NCBI GenBank assembly: GCA_028285415.1
Contig: JANQPF010000014.1
Location: forward strand, 62,001 to 126,000
Source of the DNA: Pseudomonadales bacterium
Lineage (GTDB): Bacteria > Pseudomonadota > Gammaproteobacteria > Pseudomonadales > Azotimanducaceae
Direction: 5' to 3'
Length of the DNA stretch: 64,000 nucleotides
In this document: positions 25,467-32,898 of the stretch, one piece after another
How the letters are laid out: each line of letters opens with the position of its first letter
Numbering within the stretch: the stretch's first letter is position 1
The notes under the pieces: model-generated
What the model was told of the DNA's origin: nothing
Seen by the model: only the letters and a program-made list of their open reading frames with translations
The model's database searches: none
Translations under genes and position numbers: made by a program

Positions 25467-26609
25467 CTACGCTGCCTTACTTGTTGAGGGTGCAAATGGT
25501 GTTTGCATCACCTGAGTGACTGAATATAGCGATTCTTGGGAGAGGTGCGCATAGCGCATTGTCACCTTTAAATCCGTATGTCCAAGGAGTTTCTGAATGA
25601 CAATAATGGGAACTCCTTTCATAGCTAAGTGTGATGCAAAGGTGTGTCGAAGAACGTGACAGGTAACCACACGCAAACGAGCGAGATTACATCCTACAGC
25701 AATCTTTCTATTAAGAACCCGCCCTTCGAACATTTGTCCGTCCACACCGAATACAAAGCCTTCTTCTCGTTGCCGTCTCTTAAGCAATTCGACCACGTCA
25801 TCAGATAACGGTACGGATCGTACGCTGTTGCCTTTGGGAGATAGCAGTTCATTGGTCACAGAGCATCTGTTGTGCCTGACTAGTACGGTTTTTTTGTCCA
25901 ACTGAACATCTTGCCATCGAAGGGCCTCAAGCTCTCCCCGACGAAGACCCGTTTTCAGGGCGGTATAAACAATGTCGTACCAAATGCCCTCGAGATTTGA
26001 TAAGAGACGGTCACACTCTTCTTTCGACAGAAAATCAAAGTGCGTTGGGGCTAGTTTCAATGGAGTGATTTCGGGGATCTTTTCGATTCCGATCCATTTC
26101 TTCGCGTCACGCAAGCACTTACCTAGTACCCCGAGTTCGCTGTTTATAGTCTTGTTAGACATACCTGACCTTACTCGCTCTAACTTGTACTTCTCAACTT
26201 CTAAAGTCGCTATGTCTCCAATGGGGTTAGCTCCAAAAGTTGGTATCAGCAGCCGATCTAAGATTCCCCGAGTTTTCTTAGCCATAGAAGGTTTGTTGTG
26301 GACCTCTACGTGCGTCGCAAACCAAAGCTCAGCGAATTCTCGAAAGGATTGAGTCGTTTCTACAGGCTCTTCGATCTCTTCCCCTTCCGCCAACTTCCGC
26401 CTTAGAGACATCTCAAATTTGCGAGCACCTTCCTTCGTATTCTCGGGGCTCTTTTTCCTATAGCGCTTTTTATTGTGGGTTATGTCCACCCACCAGGAGT
26501 TTCTAATCTTTCTTTGTGCCATATCTATTTTAGCAAACCATTCTCCAACTACCCCACGGAAGCGCGCTCCAAACCATCCAATAGGTCTGACCGAATAATC
26601 CGAATACAT
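25467..26609 (-). CDS. tyrosine site-specific integrase
   Basis: A protein of 380 residues (an in-frame ATG at 26522 would remove 29). Residues about 30-90 look like an Arm-binding domain (WWVDITHNKKRYRKKSP), 100-190 like a core-binding SAM-like domain, and 215-370 are catalytic: first Arg in TGLRRGELEAL, HxxR box in CHVLRHTFASHL, and GHTDLKVTMRYAHLS with the second His and the nucleophile Tyr. This is the type used by islands and phages that integrate at tRNA genes. GGAGAG lies upstream of ATG 26609. Inverted repeats at 26656-26706 are candidate control sites. Confidence 0.9.
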   Translation of the reverse strand: MYSDYSVRPIGWFGARFRGVVGEWFAKIDMAQRKIRNSWWVDITHNKKRYRKKSPENTKEGARKFEMSLRRKLAEGEEIEEPVETTQSFREFAELWFATHVEVHNKPSMAKKTRGILDRLLIPTFGANPIGDIATLEVEKYKLERVRSGMSNKTINSELGVLGKCLRDAKKWIGIEKIPEITPLKLAPTHFDFLSKEECDRLLSNLEGIWYDIVYTALKTGLRRGELEALRWQDVQLDKKTVLVRHNRCSVTNELLSPKGNSVRSVPLSDDVVELLKRRQREEGFVFGVDGQMFEGRVLNRKIAVGCNLARLRVVTCHVLRHTFASHLAMKGVPIIVIQKLLGHTDLKVTMRYAHLSQESLYSVTQVMQTPFAPSTSKAA

Positions 26610-26655
26610 CCGAGACTACTCTCCACGATCAACGGGTTGACGTATGGGATACATG

Positions 26656-26706
26656 GTCGCGATCAATGGGGCGCGACTTTATCGATCTCTATGAGATCAA
26701 TAGAGA
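26656..26706. promoter_or_regulatory. inverted repeats upstream of the integrase
   Basis: GTCGCG-10-CGCGAC (about 26656-26677) and TCTCTAT-7-ATAGAGA (26686-26706), both within 100 bases of the integrase start. They are plausible operators or directional binding sites for an excisionase-type protein. Position and symmetry are the only evidence. Confidence 0.35.
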
Positions 26707-26798
26707 CGGGAGACTAGGTTTGTTATTGCTGTGAAAGAGCACCGTTCGGCGACCAATACCAGGTCACCTACATACACCCTAACATATTGTATTAGTTG

Positions 26799-27020
26799 TT
26801 AAGGACACGGGGCCAAGGCCTTGACTTCCACCCTGTTGGGACAGTGTGGCCCTCTAAAGAAAAATCTCAAAGCACGGGGATGTTGTCTAACTCGGCTAGC
26901 TTCTGGGACTGTGTCAATGAATGGCACAACGCGTTGCTCACCGTCAATCAGAACCGCGCGGTGTGCACCCCACTTCCAACTTGCAGAAGCCGTACTATAT
27001 GAGTGCTCTGCCTGCCAATC
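26799..27020 (-). pseudogene. in-frame 3' extension of the TIR gene beyond its stop codon
   Basis: After the TAG of the TIR gene (27021-27023), the same reading frame stays open for 73 codons to TAA at 26799. The text looks like protein (ASWKWGAHRAVLIDGEQRVV, then EASRVRQHPRALRFFFRG). The decayed second copy at 31994-32327 has a sense codon (TTG) where this gene has TAG and continues with related sequence. I infer that the TIR protein was once longer and was shortened by a nonsense mutation. Confidence 0.45.
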
Positions 27021-27923
27021 CTAATTTGCGAGCGGTTGTATGAATTGTTCCCACAAGTAACTCGCAGCCTGCTCGCTATTCATAGATTTGTCAGCCCGAC
27101 CGGTTGCGTAGCTACCAAATCCACTTGCTTCCCAGCTCAACTTGTCCCTAGAAACAGTGACCCAATCGTTGTACGAGTTATCGTCATCAATTTGGGCGAA
27201 GCTCGAGCTGTAGGAGATTTGCTCTCCATTCGATGGGCCGCCCAACCAGACTTTACACTGAGCCCTTCGTTCACCCGAGACAAACGCGTAACACGTAAAC
27301 TTGGCTGCATGTATGTCATTTATCTCGGCATCGATGTGCTCGTGCTGCGACAGCTGCAATACTCCTTCGGCAAAGTAGTCCCGGATCTCTTTGAATCCTG
27401 ACTGCACGAATCGGTGCCGCTCAAGCTCTGTTGGTTTCCTGGCTAGTTCCGGTTGGCGGATATTTCTGATGTTTGCAGTCTGCGTTGGCAATACTAGATC
27501 TGAAGCGTGACCAAGTAGCGAATCGATGTCATTCACAAGTCGATCGCTGTCATCAGGCCATATCATGTATAGCTTGTCATTTATTAGCGGGTACTTTTCG
27601 ATAACTCCAGCACGCTCTTGCGGAGTACCAACGAGCAATGGCAACACCCTTGATGTTCCAGAGCCCGCCTCTAGATTGAGAGCTGCGTTAAACTCTCGTT
27701 GTGGCCAGGGTTTTGTTAGGAAGCTTGAGCTCAGAACAACAATTACGTAGTGCGACTGCCTGAGGCCCTCATTTACCTTGTCAGGGAGACTATCTCCCCA
27801 CCTGATTTCGTTCTGATCCAGCCAACAGTTAATCCCGTTTTCCTGCAATAATTCTACAAGAGGAACCGCAACATCTTCCCTGTCCGAAGATGCGTGGCAA
27901 ACAAAGACATCAAATTCCATCAA
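27021..27923 (-). CDS. TIR-domain effector
   Basis: A protein of 300 residues. Residues 1-130 form a TIR domain: DVFVCHASSDRED, then CWLDQNEIRWGDSLPDKVNEGL, SHYVIVVLSSSFL and KPWPQREFNAAL, with Glu77 at the position of the catalytic Glu of NAD-cleaving TIR proteins. Residues about 165-300 form an unassigned C-terminal domain, probably for sensing or partner binding. Bacterial TIR proteins usually act as abortive-infection effectors that consume NAD or make signal nucleotides. It starts 9 bases after the 151-residue gene upstream. The frame continues past the stop, so this protein may be shorter than its ancestor. The TIR domain itself is intact. Confidence 0.8.
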   Translation of the reverse strand: MMEFDVFVCHASSDREDVAVPLVELLQENGINCWLDQNEIRWGDSLPDKVNEGLRQSHYVIVVLSSSFLTKPWPQREFNAALNLEAGSGTSRVLPLLVGTPQERAGVIEKYPLINDKLYMIWPDDSDRLVNDIDSLLGHASDLVLPTQTANIRNIRQPELARKPTELERHRFVQSGFKEIRDYFAEGVLQLSQHEHIDAEINDIHAAKFTCYAFVSGERRAQCKVWLGGPSNGEQISYSSSFAQIDDDNSYNDWVTVSRDKLSWEASGFGSYATGRADKSMNSEQAASYLWEQFIQPLAN

Positions 27924-27932
27924 TCAATCGAC

Positions 27933-28388
27933 CTATACGCTCTTGTACTGCAGCGCTACTTTTGACAGGTATGCGGATGCTAGTTCGTCCGTAAACTCGA
28001 TAATGAACCCTCTCTCGTGTAGCGGATAGCGACCGTCATACTTTGCTTCCAGAGATTTCCGCACGTTTCCGAAGTCGTCAAAAAACCACCTTAATAAAAG
28101 CTCGCGGGATTCCTGCGAGCCAACCCGAACAGCTTGGGAAACCTCCAAAACTCCGATTTCGGTAGAGAAATGGTCATCATGGGCAGCCATCTCGAATGAG
28201 ATGTGAAATTCTTGACCAAAAGCCCTCAGGCGGCAGCTGCATTCGTCCAGTATTTCGAAAACAACACCAGGGTAAAACTCGCTGGCGTTCAAAGAATCCG
28301 TGCATAGGCGCGAAAAGTCGCCGAATCTAGCTTGAAAATGGGAAAACCGTTCCAGACCCATCCGAAACGGGTTCTGTCGTTTGTACAT
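27933..28388 (-). CDS. hypothetical partner of the TIR gene
   Basis: A protein of 151 residues with no recognised family, no signal and no membrane segment. It is rich in aromatic residues with several paired cysteines (DECSCRLRAF). Its stop lies 9 bases before the TIR start on the same strand, so the two are very likely one operon. In TIR-type defence loci the companion gene is often the sensor or the regulator. That role is inferred from context only. Confidence 0.5.
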   Translation of the reverse strand: MYKRQNPFRMGLERFSHFQARFGDFSRLCTDSLNASEFYPGVVFEILDECSCRLRAFGQEFHISFEMAAHDDHFSTEIGVLEVSQAVRVGSQESRELLLRWFFDDFGNVRKSLEAKYDGRYPLHERGFIIEFTDELASAYLSKVALQYKSV

Positions 28389-28479
28389 ACCACTACTTCC
28401 GCTTTATCGCACCATGACAGGTTTTCGTTCTAGCCATCGTGCACCGATCATTCTAAGTGGTCAAACGAGAGGTTTCAGC

Positions 28480-28727
28480 CGCGCTGTGGGGAGACCCGTT
28501 TTTTAGGCAGATGTCGTCGCCGTGTCTTCTACACCGCGCCCGGCCAGCTAGTGCAACTCCCGCTCGTGTCTTATTCCGCACTACATGAAAATGGAAGCTA
28601 CGTCTGCGACAAGTGCAAGCGTAGGTTTCGGACGACGCTACGAAAGAGAAAGCAAATCGGCCTGGTGGCAGAAATCGACAACGCACTGAATTCTGGTCCC
28701 GCAAAGGCCAGATATATGCACGCGTAG
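28480..28727 (+). pseudogene. zinc-ribbon protein fragment
   Basis: A plus-strand frame open from a stop near 28434 to TAG at 28727, without an ATG. It encodes PRCGETRFLGRCRRRVFYTA and later GSYVCDKCKRRFRTTLRKRK, i.e. two Cys pairs of zinc-ribbon type separated by about 40 residues, ending NALNSGPAKARYMHA. The internal GTG at 28551 could give a 58-residue protein. More likely the 5' part of the gene is lost. The Cys pattern argues against chance. The rest of the gap 28389-28801 holds nothing I can support. Confidence 0.35.
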
Positions 28728-28801
28728 GCTTATGTCTCTCGCGGTCACATTAGTATCGGTCGAACATAGGTCGTGGGTTTGATTACGCGCCGCCTGTCCG
28801 G

Positions 28802-29434
28802 TCAAGGTGGTGGAGCAACAACCCCCGGCTCCATCGGAGAGCTTTCATTGGAACTGCTGCTGTAGACCGCATACCAACCTGCAAGGGCAGTCGCCATTGC
28901 AGCAACACCCATAATTACCCGCCACCGCCGAATGCTCTTTTTTTCTAGTAGTTCTTCAAGACGCTTTTGTGCGAGACGCTCTTCTCGCGAAACAATCGAT
29001 TTACGCGTTTCGCTTAAGAAGCGCGCGAATCGATTTTGAATTCTGTCGAGGACGTCGGTCATCTCATCACGCAATCGGTGAGATTCGAGAAAGTCTCGAT
29101 CCTCACCGAGTTCACTGAGCCGGTTGTCTGTCAGCGTTGTTGGCTCGTCTAGTTCAACCTCTACTCGCCGCAGTTGGTCAATCTCACCGTGGATTTCGGC
29201 AAGAACGATTGCGGCGGAAATGCGTTCCGCTCGAACCGCGTGATCCCATCCTTCGTCGAGTAATGACTGAAACTGAGATTCCGGCACGTCATCTAGTGCA
29301 ATGACAGTATTTTGTGCGACTTCTACGAGGGTTTCCGGGTGGTCAAAAACCGCACGCAGACCGAGCGATTTGTACGCAGCAATTCGTTTCACTACGTGCA
29401 ATGTATACGTCGCGAGTTCGTCCTTACTCCCCAT
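28802..29434 (-). CDS. coiled-coil protein with C-terminal membrane anchor
   Basis: About 210 residues from ATG 29434 (an upstream in-frame start at 29485 is less natural). Residues about 25-170 are helical and charged, with long Arg/Glu-rich runs (RFARFLSETRKSIVSREERL, KRLEELLEKKSIRR). One membrane helix follows near the C-terminus (VIMGVAAMATALAGWYAVY), then a short Ser/Pro tail. No family is recognised. It is the last gene of a minus-strand run of small orphan genes. Confidence 0.5.
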   Translation of the reverse strand: MGSKDELATYTLHVVKRIAAYKSLGLRAVFDHPETLVEVAQNTVIALDDVPESQFQSLLDEGWDHAVRAERISAAIVLAEIHGEIDQLRRVEVELDEPTTLTDNRLSELGEDRDFLESHRLRDEMTDVLDRIQNRFARFLSETRKSIVSREERLAQKRLEELLEKKSIRRWRVIMGVAAMATALAGWYAVYSSSSNESSPMEPGVVAPPP

Positions 29435-29512
29435 GTTCACAAAAAAAACTGGCCTACGTTGCGTAGCGCCAGTACAAGCCCCCAAACTAGTTACTTCATT
29501 ACGCGCTGGTTT

Positions 29513-29791
29513 TTACCGCGCTTCTTCTTTCCTACGCAATTCTTTCCTACGCAATTCGTTGTATCGAGCATTTACTTGCGCTTCGGAGAGGCGCGCTCGA
29601 TCTAGCGACTCTTTTAGACATTTGAGCTCGCGCGCCCGACGACGATCCTCCGGCAGACTCTCGAACCAGGCGTTGTCTTCCCTGTATTTTTCGACGCAAC
29701 GGTCCGCCGCCGCATCACTTGATGCGCGCGTAGCTTCGTTGATGAGGGATGAAAGACCAAGCAATTTCGCGAACCAGTACATCCACTGCAT
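29513..29791 (-). CDS. small hypothetical protein with charged C-terminal repeats
   Basis: A protein of 92 residues from ATG 29791, which has a strong AAGGAGGT site four bases upstream (an in-frame ATG at 29818 would precede that site). The N-terminus is hydrophobic (WMYWFAKLLGLSSL). The C-terminus is charged and contains a duplicated ELRRKELRRKE, encoded by two tandem copies of a 15-base unit. No family is recognised. It is co-directional with the gene at 28802. Confidence 0.5.
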   Translation of the reverse strand: MQWMYWFAKLLGLSSLINEATRASSDAAADRCVEKYREDNAWFESLPEDRRRARELKCLKESLDRARLSEAQVNARYNELRRKELRRKEEAR

Positions 29792-29845
29792 GACCACCTC
29801 CTTATTGCCATTTTTCATAATAAATATACCATAAATAGCAACTAG

Positions 29846-30130
29846 TTATAATCCATCACTTTTTGACGGCCCTGATCCTTGGTCATTCTGAGATTCCGGG
29901 TGCACTGAGGCCGGATCAACAGTTACTGATGCGACGCCGGTGCGTCGCTCTGCTTGCCCTTGTTCGAGCCAGCGCACCTTGCTCTGGAGGCTTTCTAGGA
30001 GCACACTTCCGGCTAACCTGCTATCCGATACCACCGATTTCGACATGAGCGGGCCACTAAGTTCCCTTAGCCGGTCCATCAAAGCCAGAATCTCATCAGC
30101 AGCGGCATGTATTGTTATTTTACTTGACAT
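29846..30130 (-). CDS. small hypothetical protein
   Basis: About 94 residues from ATG 30130. The first 65 are helical (KITIHAAADEILALMDRLRE, then SVLLESLQSKVRWLEQGQAE). The remainder is a Ser/Pro/Gly-rich, probably disordered tail. No family is recognised. It is co-directional with the neighbouring small genes and separated from the upstream cluster by the terminator at 30245-30273. Confidence 0.4.
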   Translation of the reverse strand: MSSKITIHAAADEILALMDRLRELSGPLMSKSVVSDSRLAGSVLLESLQSKVRWLEQGQAERRTGVASVTVDPASVHPESQNDQGSGPSKSDGL

Positions 30131-30244
30131 GGAACATTGTGTGACACAATGAGTTAAAGTGGTCGCAAGTGTAGCAAACCGCGCGGTTATTGCGAACTCA
30201 TGTGTTGTGCTCACAGTTGGATGGTTATGCACGCACAGCTGATC

Positions 30245-30273
30245 AAAAAAAGAGGCTCAGAAAACCTGAGCCT
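30245..30273 (-). terminator. terminator after the GAF-like operon
   Basis: Stem AGGCTCAG and CTGAGCCT (30253-30260 and 30266-30273) with a five-base loop, followed on the minus strand by CTTTTTTT. It lies just after the small gene ending at 30280. Confidence 0.8.
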
Positions 30274-30279
30274 TCGCAC

Positions 30280-30447
30280 CTACTCGGCGCGTCGAGCCGC
30301 TTCCTTTTCTTGCCATGTCGCGACAATGACTTTCTGAACTCGCGGATCAATTCCAATCTGTTGAATTCTTCGGTGTTGCCCATTTCCATTTGACCCACCG
30401 GACTTACTTTTCGTTTTGCTGTCATTCGAAGTTTTGGATTTACTCAT
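30280..30447 (-). CDS. small basic protein coupled to the GAF-like gene
   Basis: A protein of 55 residues. It starts at ATG 30447 within the last codons of the upstream gene, with AAGGAG eight bases before it inside that gene. The N-terminal half is Ser/Lys/Asn/Gly-rich (MSKSKTSNDSKTKSKSGG) and the second half is helical (DPRVQKVIVATWQEKEAARR). The overlap and own ribosome site argue for a real gene. Function unknown. Confidence 0.5.
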   Translation of the reverse strand: MSKSKTSNDSKTKSKSGGSNGNGQHRRIQQIGIDPRVQKVIVATWQEKEAARRAE

Positions 30448-31501
30448 CTGTGATTTCTCCTTCATTCAAAATGAGCGAGTGGGCTTGATGAAACAACGGT
30501 GAATCAGCAAACACACCAGCGTCGGCAAATAGACTGAGGATTCCGTCGATCGTATCCGACGATCGACAGTAGTTCTGCGCGATCACGCCATACAGCGACA
30601 ACAAGCTCGCGAACAAGCCGATTACGCCAGTGTCTTCTTTACCGTTGAAATAGTTGGCATGTCGATGATCGAGACAGAGGAATCCGTAGTTAAGCCCCTC
30701 ATACGAACCCTGATCGACTCTAAGGATGTCAACCAATCCCCCACTCACATCATAGTAATTCAGAGTGATTGGAAGAATCATGGTGGACTTGTAACAAGAC
30801 GCGATATCGAGGTGATCGCCTTGAGTCGGCTCCCAACAGTCTTCCCATTCTCGATCGTCCGGATTCCGCAACAAGTGGTAACCGACTCGGTGCTTCAATT
30901 TGTGTTTGAAGCGTGACTTTCGGTCTTCTTTCAGCCGCTTATTTTTGTACCGATTTTTCTTCCACTCAGTTGGAATATCGTTGCAGAGAAAGGGGCATCC
31001 CTTTTCGATTACCGATACGAACCCAGTATTCAACTGGTAGGCGAACGGTGTATTTATATTCCGACTTTTGTATCGGTACAGATCACTGATTGTTCGCTGG
31101 TGCTCGTCGAATGCTTTGACGCAGATTCGGGGCGGACCAAACTTACACCTCCCATCTATCTCGAAGTAATGCTCCAAGCGCGTCGAGATAAACTCGGCGG
31201 CGCCCTCAAATCCACGCCCGATGTGGTTGAAAAGATCTTCTGCTAGTTGGCGCATACGTTTGAGTGACGCTAGCTCCTCACTCGCTCCAGCATGAGACTC
31301 AAACTGTTTTCGCAGCTGCCTATGCTTGTCGGCGGCTACGAGGGAGAAGTCAACGAAGTCATGTTGAAACTGAGCGATCAAGCTAGACAGGTTGTTCAAG
31401 TGGGCATTCGCTTGCGAAGAGCTCGCACCGCGTTTGAATCCTCCGGCTACCGCACCAAGAGCCTCAAGCTCATCGGAGAGCGAGAGGTCGAACCTCACCA
31501 C
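30440..31501 (-). CDS. uncharacterised protein with a GAF-like region
   Basis: A protein of 353 residues starting at GTG 31501, directly after the stop of the small HTH gene. Residues about 40-120 are helical. Residues about 130-310 contain KSTMILPITLN and later LNYGFLCLDH, then a helix GVIGLFASLLSLYG, which resembles the core of a GAF sensor domain with an insertion of very basic sequence (about 175-210). No output domain is seen. The HTH gene, this gene and the 55-residue gene form one operon closed by a terminator. It may be a sensor of an undescribed defence or regulatory unit. The GAF idea is by pattern only. Confidence 0.5.
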   Translation of the reverse strand: MVRFDLSLSDELEALGAVAGGFKRGASSSQANAHLNNLSSLIAQFQHDFVDFSLVAADKHRQLRKQFESHAGASEELASLKRMRQLAEDLFNHIGRGFEGAAEFISTRLEHYFEIDGRCKFGPPRICVKAFDEHQRTISDLYRYKSRNINTPFAYQLNTGFVSVIEKGCPFLCNDIPTEWKKNRYKNKRLKEDRKSRFKHKLKHRVGYHLLRNPDDREWEDCWEPTQGDHLDIASCYKSTMILPITLNYYDVSGGLVDILRVDQGSYEGLNYGFLCLDHRHANYFNGKEDTGVIGLFASLLSLYGVIAQNYCRSSDTIDGILSLFADAGVFADSPLFHQAHSLILNEGEITDE

Positions 31502-31705
31502 TTAGTCCGGGACCACACTTTTGGCAAAGGCGTGGACAGCTGCCCTCCCAGCTTCGTCGTAGACAAGCTGACCACTACTTTCTATCCGCAGCGGCTTGGG
31601 GATTTTGTCGGCTTCAGCCCAACGCTTGAGTGTTTGCGCAGATTTGGATACTTCCTGAGCCAACTCGGCTCGAGTCCAATACTTAACACCATCTATCTCT
31701 ATCAA
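31502..31705 (-). CDS. MerR-like small helix-turn-helix protein
   Basis: A protein of 67 residues. It reads GVKYWTRAELAQEVSKSAQT, LKRWAEADKIPKPLRIESSG and LVYDEAGRAAVHAF, a MerR-type DNA-binding domain of the small stand-alone kind. Its stop codon touches the start of the GAF-like gene. About 290 bases of gene-free, AT-rich DNA with a short ACACGTGT palindrome lie upstream and probably hold the promoter of this operon. Confidence 0.65.
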   Translation of the reverse strand: MIEIDGVKYWTRAELAQEVSKSAQTLKRWAEADKIPKPLRIESSGQLVYDEAGRAAVHAFAKSVVPD

Positions 31706-31993
31706 TGTACACCTGCTATCACATCTGTCTGTATTAAACCATGTGGCATTACACGTGTATAGACATGTACGAACACCCTATATCAAAAGCTATCAAATCC
31801 AAACAACACCTCACATGACTAGAAACCAACCACATGAGAAACGAATCTGAATAACTTCGAACCCGACGCTTTTGTTGAAAACAGATGGCTGTTACTGGCT
31901 GCTGCATCCTACAGCCACGTATGGTGAGGTGGTGACGTAGTGAATTAATCGCAGTTCATTTTCTTTGAGCTGGCGTATTCGGAGTTCGAAAAG

Positions 31994-32327
31994 AGATGTT
32001 TTCCAAGTCGGCGAGCTTTTGCGAGTGACAATCAAATGACACGATCGTTGCTACCCAACACGGTGTACGCCCAACTTCCAACCACAGGAAGCAAGTGTTC
32101 TATCTGCCTATCCAAATCTCCAAGCGCTTGCATGAACTGCTCCCACAAGTATCTCGCAGCTGCTCGCTGTTCATGGATGTGTCAACCCGACCATCCGCGT
32201 AGAGATATGATTCAGAAATTGATCTATCCAAGCAGACGTCTGTAAAAAAACCTTTGGCGTTTTCAAGTCGTCCAAATCGTAAGCCTACGTGGGCACCCAT
32301 TGGAACTAAGAAGGTACAAAAGACCAC
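31994..32327 (-). pseudogene. decayed copy of the TIR gene C-terminal region
   Basis: On the minus strand this DNA encodes YLYADGRVDTSMNSEQ and then, after a one-base deletion, AARYLWEQFMQALGDLDRQ and IEHLLPVVGSWAYTVLG. These match YATGRADKSMNSEQ and AASYLWEQFIQPLAN of the TIR gene and its in-frame extension. The match is also plain in the DNA, around 32095-32205 against 27007-27115. The N-terminal TIR domain is missing. It is a degraded paralogue, not a recent duplicate. The rest of 31706-32503 shows no intact gene. Confidence 0.6.
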
Positions 32328-32503
32328 ACATTGTGTCTGTGGGATTGAGCACCGTCTGAATGTAGGATTTCTCCCAATACGGCTTGTCGTCCCTCAATCC
32401 TATGAAGTAGACGGCTCGCAGGCATTACTTCGAACCAAGGAGAAGGGTGTAATCGTGCAGTACGATTAGCGTGAAGCGGGAACTAACATAGCACCAGTTA
32501 CTG

Positions 32504-32743
32504 CTAGTGACCCTCTTGGAGTCCAACTACCTGACCGAACAAACGATATGGCTGTTTGGGTACCAACGAACAACCATCAATCGTAGATTCAAGCGTTAAC
32601 AGCTGTTCACTCTCGCTCTCTACAACCTCTACGGTACACGTTCTTTCCGACAGTCGATTTGCTGGCTTGCCCGTCACTTCAACTACCCAGCCGGCCGGAG
32701 GGATCCAGTTTGACGTCGTTACGTTGCCTCCTTTGGCGATCAC
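32504..32743 (-). CDS. small hypothetical protein, possibly 5'-truncated
   Basis: A protein of 79 residues from GTG 32743. The same frame is open for about 12 more codons upstream (RSEEARDRFESV) before a stop, and those also look coding, so the true start may have been lost. The protein is beta-rich (WIPPAGWVVEVTGKPANR, then CTVEVVESESEQLLTLES). No family is recognised. It lies downstream of the AAA/TOPRIM gene on the same strand with a 155-base gap. Confidence 0.4.
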   Translation of the reverse strand: MIAKGGNVTTSNWIPPAGWVVEVTGKPANRLSERTCTVEVVESESEQLLTLESTIDGCSLVPKQPYRLFGQVVGLQEGH

Positions 32744-32898
32744 GCTCTCGAACCGGTCCCGCGCCTCTTCGCTTCTGATCTAACACGAACATTACGTGCT
32801 AGCCTGGATTCGCGAATAAGCCTTCTTTGCGCGTACAAAACTTCGCACTGATGAAGAAATCTAGCTAGGTTGTTGAAGTTACCGCGAGTGTCGAATTA

